A DNA stretch of 9,466 nucleotides from Syntrophobacteria bacterium (GTDB lineage Bacteria; Desulfobacterota; Syntrophobacteria; JARFUL01), in the NCBI GenBank assembly GCA_029289015.1, contig JARFUL010000023.1:1-9466 (forward strand), given 5' to 3'. Under the pieces are notes generated by a model. That model saw only the letters and a list, made by a program, of their open reading frames with translations. It made no database searches and was not told the origin of the DNA. The translations under genes were made by a program, and so were the position numbers. Numbering within the stretch: position 1 is the first letter of the stretch; each line of letters begins with the position of its first letter. Positions 5,781 through 9,466 of this stretch are shown here, in pieces.

Positions 5781-7493
5781 ATGAAGAGGGCGCTTATTCT
5801 CATTTTCGCTGTGTTGCTGGCCGTGCCTGCGGCTGCGAAGAACATTGAGGTCAAAGGGGAGATGGAGTCTGCGATCGACTACGAGATCGTGCAGAACGTA
5901 AAGCGCGTGTTCGCCAAAAAGATGGTGCTCTCCTACGTGCTCCCGGCCCCCTTTAAAACACCCACGTACAGCCAGGAGGTCTCCGGCGTCAACCTGAGGT
6001 TCATTCCAGAGCCCACGAAGAGGAGAACCACCCGCGACGCGAGGGGCAACTCCATAGTCACCGCGACCTGGAACAACCCCTACAGGAATATATCCGCGAT
6101 CCTCGCGATGTCTGCGCGGGCGAACACAGGTCTCGGCACCCTGAAGACCCAGGCCCCGTTCCCCCTCAAGCACATCCCTGGCGATGTGAGGTACTACCTC
6201 AAGCCCACCGAGCTCGTCCAGGCCGACGACCCGGACATCCGGGCCAGGGCCCAGGCGCTCTCCCGGGGGGTGAAGACGGAGTTCGACGCGGTCCAGCGGA
6301 CCCTTACCTGGATGGTGGACAACATGCGCTACGTGAACCCGCCCAAAAAGTACGACGCGCTCTACTCCTTCAAGACCGGAAAGGGCAACTGCCAGAACTA
6401 CTCCCACCTGGCCGCGGCCATCCTTCGGGTCATGTCCATCCCCACGAGGATCGTAAACGGGGTCACCCTGAACAAGCCCTACTCCATAAAGAGGCCCGGA
6501 GGGCGCCTCACCTTCAAGATGGGCCAGGGAAGGCACTCCTGGGTGGAGGTCTGGTTCCCGGACCTGGGCTGGGTGCCCATGGACCCCCAGGACACCATGC
6601 TCTTCACGTCCAACCGCTACGTCCGGGTGGAGGTGGGCATTGACAACGAGGAGACCAAGAACGACGGGCTGATGCGCTGGATTCAGGTCCAGGGCAAGCC
6701 CGCGCCCCGCCTCGAGGAGTCCATAAACGCGAGCTTTGGCACCGACAGGGTCGAACTCTACGGAAAACAGATGGCCTACGGCCCGAGAAAGCACCTCTTG
6801 CACCCCAGGGTGGAGGCCCAGTTCAAGGAGGTGGTGGTGCCGCTCCCGCCGCCGCCCAAGGAGGTGCCCCCGGAGGTGATAAAGCGGCTGGTCTTCGACG
6901 TGCCCTTTGTGTTCGGGAACCTCGACTTCCCCGAGGGGGTCGACTTCGCGTTCCCGCTGGGCCCGGCCCAGAAGGCCAAGGAGGGCGGCATGGCCGCGAA
7001 GAAGAGCTTTCTGGTGGAGACCGCGGAATACGTGACCACCAAGGCCACCCAGTATGCCCAGACCTTTGTCCTGAGAAAGCCGGTGAAGCTGAAGAAGGTG
7101 GGGCTCGCGCTCCACAGGTTCGGGGGGGACGGCACCATGTGGGTGGAGATACGAAACGACGGGAACGGCGCTCCCGGGGACAAGGTTCTGGGGTGGAGCG
7201 AGATGGTCTTCGCGGGCGAGCTGACCCTGAGGCCGGGCTACCGCTGGGTGGACTTCGACTTCGCGAGGGAGAAGCTCCTCCTCCAACCCGGCGCCTACTG
7301 GATAGCCCTGGGGTTCACCGGCACCCCCATCATGAACTGGTTCTACACCTACGGAAAGCCGGTGGGCCCGCCGGAGGGCACGAGGTACAAGTCCATCTTC
7401 GAAAAATCGTGGTCCGGCGCGCTGGCCTACGAGTTCAACTACCGGGTCAAGGGGCTCACCGCGAGAATGGTGGAGGAGAGGATGAAGAGATAA
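5781..7493 (+). CDS. Exported transglutaminase-like protein with C-terminal beta-rich module
   Basis: 570-residue protein with a clear signal peptide (MKRALILIFAVLLAVPAAA, then Lys). The transglutaminase/cysteine-protease core lies at about residues 165-275, with the full triad visible: Cys204 in GNCQNYS, His252 in GRHSWVEVW and Asp268 in MDPQD. The WVPMDPQ and 'MSIPTRIVNG' stretches are also typical of the family. Bacterial members act as proteases, amidases or cross-linkers, so the substrate cannot be stated. A proline-rich linker (PLPPPPKEVPP, about 354-364) leads to a C-terminal module (about 405-570) with repeated Trp/Tyr and Gly-rich strands, including GTMWVEIRNDG and PGAYWIALGF. It resembles a jelly-roll ligand-binding or anchoring domain, but I cannot name it. 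ATG 5781 is chosen for its signal peptide and GGGAG at 5766-5770; an earlier in-frame ATG at 5694 would run through the leader hairpin and spoil the signal sequence. It probably acts in the periplasm or outside the cell and appears to be transcribed separately from iorAB. Confidence 0.88.
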   Translation: MKRALILIFAVLLAVPAAAKNIEVKGEMESAIDYEIVQNVKRVFAKKMVLSYVLPAPFKTPTYSQEVSGVNLRFIPEPTKRRTTRDARGNSIVTATWNNPYRNISAILAMSARANTGLGTLKTQAPFPLKHIPGDVRYYLKPTELVQADDPDIRARAQALSRGVKTEFDAVQRTLTWMVDNMRYVNPPKKYDALYSFKTGKGNCQNYSHLAAAILRVMSIPTRIVNGVTLNKPYSIKRPGGRLTFKMGQGRHSWVEVWFPDLGWVPMDPQDTMLFTSNRYVRVEVGIDNEETKNDGLMRWIQVQGKPAPRLEESINASFGTDRVELYGKQMAYGPRKHLLHPRVEAQFKEVVVPLPPPPKEVPPEVIKRLVFDVPFVFGNLDFPEGVDFAFPLGPAQKAKEGGMAAKKSFLVETAEYVTTKATQYAQTFVLRKPVKLKKVGLALHRFGGDGTMWVEIRNDGNGAPGDKVLGWSEMVFAGELTLRPGYRWVDFDFAREKLLLQPGAYWIALGFTGTPIMNWFYTYGKPVGPPEGTRYKSIFEKSWSGALAYEFNYRVKGLTARMVEERMKR

Positions 7494-7535
7494 CCACCCG
7501 CGTTCCATAGCACAGATAGACTTTTTTTCAGACTC

Positions 7536-7542
7536 AAGGAGA
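7536..7542 (+). promoter_or_regulatory. Ribosome-binding site of the cysteine-synthase/CysRS-like fusion gene
   Basis: AAGGAGA lies 6 nt before the GTG at 7549. This fixes a GTG start, since the other nearby GTG (7544) reads into a TGA after two codons. The 55-bp gap to the preceding gene also contains a T7 run (7522-7528), but no hairpin precedes it, so I do not call a terminator here. Confidence 0.7.
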
Positions 7543-7548
7543 CGTGAA

Positions 7549-9466
7549 GTGAAGGGTGTTCGTGACAGCGTGCTCGACCTCATCGGCCAGACCCCGCTGG
7601 TGCGCATAGGCCGGCTCAACCCCAAGGCCGGGGTCACGGTCTGCGTCAAGCTCGAATACATGAACCCCGGCGGCTCCGTGAAGGACAGGCCCGCGTACAA
7701 CATGATCCTCAGGGCCGAGGAGCAAGGTCTCCTCACCCCGGACAAGACCATCATCGAGGCCACCAGCGGGAACACGGGCATAGGGATCGCGATGGTCTCC
7801 GCGGTGAAGGGCTACAAGGTGGTGCTCACCATGCCCGAGACCGCGTCCGTGGAGCGGAGAAAGATACTCAAGGCCCTGGGCGCGGAGATCATCCTCACCC
7901 CCGGCGACCTGGGCACCGACGGCGCGATAGAGGAGGCCTACGACCTGGCCCGGCGCTACCCGGACAGGTACTACCTCATAGACCAGTTCAACAACCCCGC
8001 GAACGTGGAGGCCCACATCCTGACCACCGGCAGGGAGATTCTCGAGGCCACGGAAGGCGAGGTGGACGTGGTGGTGGCCACCCTGGGCACCACCGGCACC
8101 GCGATGGGCCTCAAGAGATACTTCATGGAGAACAAGCCCGAGGTAAAGGTGGTCGCGGTGGAGCCCTACGTGGGCCACCGCATCCAGGGGCTCAAGAACA
8201 TGAAGGAGTCCTTCAGGCCGGGGCTCTACCGCCGGGAGGAGCTGGACAGGGTGCTCAACGTCTACGACGAGGACGCGTATGAGATGGCCCGCAGGCTCGC
8301 GCGGGAGGAGGGCATCTTTGTGGGGATGAGCTCCGGCGCGGCCATGTGCGCGGCCCTCAAGGTCGCGGAAGAGATGGAGGAGGGGCTGGTGGTCGCGGTG
8401 CTCCCCGACGGCGGAGAGCGCTACCTCTCCACCCCGCTCTTCGCGGTGGAGCTGACCCCGGACTTCAGCTTCTACAACCTGAGGACAAGGTCCGTGGACG
8501 AGTTCATGCCCCTCAAGGAGGGCAGGGTGACCGTCTACTCCGTGGGGCCCTCGCTCTACAGCCCCGCGCACCTGGGAATCCTGAGGCGCCTGGTCTTCGC
8601 GGACGTGCTGGGCAGGTTTCTCGCGCACAAGGGCTACCAGGTCCTCAACCTGGTGGGGGTCACGGACTGGGACGAGATGGTCTCAGAGGAAGCCCTGGCC
8701 CAAAAGCCGGGCGAGCCGAGCTTTGCCAGACGGATGGAGGAGATACTCCTCAAGGACTCGGATGATCTCCTCAACTCCAGGGACATCCAATTCTCGAGGC
8801 TCTCGGACTACCTGGACGAGGCGTCCTCCCTAACCGGCGGCCTGATGACCAAGGGGTTCGCGTACGAAAAGCTCCGCTCCGTGTACTTCGACATCTCCAA
8901 GGCCAAGACCTACGGCTCGCTCTCGGGGGTGGACCTGGAGAAGATCAGGCTGGGGGCCAGGGTGGACCCTGAGAGCTACGAAAAGCTCAACCCCAGGGAT
9001 TTTACCCTGCTCAGGAGGGCGTCCCTCGCGGAGCTGAAGGCGGGCGCGTACCTCAAGAGCCGGTGGGGCAACGTGGTCCCCACCTGGCACCTGGCCGCGG
9101 TGGCCATGACGAGAAAGCACCTGGGGGAAGAGGCCGACATAATCATAGGCTCCCAGGACCTGGTTTTCCCCCACCTGGAGAACATAGACGCGGTGGGCGA
9201 GGCCCTGGCCGGCAAGTCCCTGGCCGCGCTCTGGCTGAACACCAACGTGGTGGTCACGGACGGCAAGAAGATGTCCAGGGCCGCGGGCAACGCCGTGACC
9301 CTGGCGGATATCATCTCCCAGGGCTACTCCGGCAGGGAAGTCAGGTTCTGGATGCTCTCCACCCATTACAGAAAGCCGCTCACCTTCAGCACCGAAAGGC
9401 TGAAAAGCGCCAGGGCCGGGCTCTTGAGGATAGACGACTTCCAGGAGAGGCTCAGGCACATCGAGC
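7549..9466 (+). CDS. CysM-like cysteine synthase fused to a degenerate cysteinyl-tRNA-synthetase-like domain (partial, runs off the right edge)
   Basis: One uninterrupted frame of 639 codons from GTG 7549 to the window end. Residues 1-about 296 are a complete fold-type II PLP enzyme of the cysteine synthase family: IGQTPLVRI near the start, the PLP lysine Lys45 in GGSVKDRP, TSGNTG (72-77), the phosphate loop GTTGT (180-184, the form found in CysM rather than CysK), GMSSGA (259-264) and LPDGGERYLST (285-295). CysM-type enzymes make cysteine from O-acetyl- or O-phosphoserine and a sulfur donor. From residue 307 (FYNLRTR) the sequence follows cysteinyl-tRNA synthetase end to end: VGPSLYSPAHLG (332-343) for CGPTVYDYAHIG, TDWDE for TDIDD, GARVDP, PTWHLAAVAM (511-520) for PGWHIECSAM, FPHLENI (540-546) for FPHHENE, KMSRA (574-578) for KMSKS, and HYRKPLTFS before the helical region. 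Zinc ligands corresponding to E. coli Cys28, Cys209 and Glu238 are Val332, Ala517 and Ile546; only the His (542) remains. Normal cysteinyl-tRNA synthesis is therefore unlikely. The product may be a non-tRNA amino-acid activator or a regulatory domain. I know of no characterised protein with this architecture. Confidence 0.88.
   Translation, partial: MKGVRDSVLDLIGQTPLVRIGRLNPKAGVTVCVKLEYMNPGGSVKDRPAYNMILRAEEQGLLTPDKTIIEATSGNTGIGIAMVSAVKGYKVVLTMPETASVERRKILKALGAEIILTPGDLGTDGAIEEAYDLARRYPDRYYLIDQFNNPANVEAHILTTGREILEATEGEVDVVVATLGTTGTAMGLKRYFMENKPEVKVVAVEPYVGHRIQGLKNMKESFRPGLYRREELDRVLNVYDEDAYEMARRLAREEGIFVGMSSGAAMCAALKVAEEMEEGLVVAVLPDGGERYLSTPLFAVELTPDFSFYNLRTRSVDEFMPLKEGRVTVYSVGPSLYSPAHLGILRRLVFADVLGRFLAHKGYQVLNLVGVTDWDEMVSEEALAQKPGEPSFARRMEEILLKDSDDLLNSRDIQFSRLSDYLDEASSLTGGLMTKGFAYEKLRSVYFDISKAKTYGSLSGVDLEKIRLGARVDPESYEKLNPRDFTLLRRASLAELKAGAYLKSRWGNVVPTWHLAAVAMTRKHLGEEADIIIGSQDLVFPHLENIDAVGEALAGKSLAALWLNTNVVVTDGKKMSRAAGNAVTLADIISQGYSGREVRFWMLSTHYRKPLTFSTERLKSARAGLLRIDDFQERLRHIE

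Noticed and set aside
7514..7530. T7 run (7522-7528) after the transglutaminase gene as a Rho-independent terminator
   Set aside because: No convincing inverted repeat lies just upstream of the T run, and the sequence leads straight into the ribosome-binding site of the next gene.
5760..7781. Minus-strand open frame of 673 codons opposite the transglutaminase and the fusion gene start
   Set aside because: It is an antisense shadow of GC-rich + strand codons: the translation is dominated by Gly, His, Leu, Arg and Val with no recognisable domain, and it crosses two well-supported + strand genes and their gap.
8430..8470. Possible false fusion of two adjacent genes at the synthase/CysRS-like junction
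   Set aside because: The codon-by-codon reading is continuous with no stop, frameshift or internal ribosome-binding site plus start at the junction, and both halves align with their families right up to the join. Only raw reads could exclude an error entirely.
7534..8628. Minus-strand open frame of 364 codons opposite the cysteine synthase region
   Set aside because: The opposite strand carries a full set of PLP-enzyme motifs. This frame is low-complexity (His, Gly, Val, Arg rich) and shows no family features.
8346..8765. + strand open frame within the fusion gene
   Set aside because: Wrong frame: a Gly/Arg/Ala/Pro-rich translation inside the continuous cysteine-synthase/CysRS-like frame.

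Overview
This is a GC-rich, gene-dense window with every convincing gene on the + strand. Gene content (branched-chain amino-acid ABC ATPase, phenylacetate-CoA-ligase-like protein, indolepyruvate:ferredoxin oxidoreductase, DUF4124 proteins) and the heavy use of AGG for arginine with GCG/GCC and CTC suggest an anaerobic, amino-acid-using bacterium of the Desulfobacterota ('Deltaproteobacteria') type. This placement is an inference from gene content; there is no rRNA or other marker in the window.

Region 1 (12-5592) looks like one transcription unit. It starts with livF, the last ATPase of a LIV-type amino-acid importer. livF overlaps a PaaK-family protein by 8 bp. Two small exported proteins follow, overlapping each other by ATGA: a four-cysteine unknown and a DUF4124 + retropepsin-like aspartic protease. 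The unit ends with iorA and iorB, whose products oxidise aryl-2-oxoacids (from Trp, Phe, Tyr) to aryl-acetyl-CoA while reducing ferredoxin. Import, oxidative decarboxylation and acyl-CoA handling form a coherent peptide/aromatic amino-acid catabolic set. The PaaK homologue, however, has lost the usual phosphate-loop glycines and the C-terminal catalytic lysine, so it may not be an ordinary ligase.

Region 2 (5593-5780) is a 188-bp spacer with two GC-rich hairpins and a plausible sigma70-type promoter between them. It probably separates two transcription units. Region 3 (5781-7493) is an exported transglutaminase-like protein with an intact Cys-His-Asp triad and a C-terminal beta-rich module.

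Region 4 (7549 to the window end) is the most striking locus. A single uninterrupted reading frame carries a complete CysM-like PLP-dependent cysteine synthase fused, almost without linker, to a cysteinyl-tRNA-synthetase-like domain. The synthetase half keeps the overall CysRS sequence layout, but three of four zinc ligands are replaced and its HIGH and KMSKS motifs are altered. It is therefore unlikely to be a normal cysteine-tRNA ligase and could be a new amino-acid-activating or sensing system. The gene runs off the right edge.

No tRNA, rRNA, CRISPR array, insertion sequence or long repeat was seen. The long minus-strand open frames are shadows of the GC-rich + strand genes.
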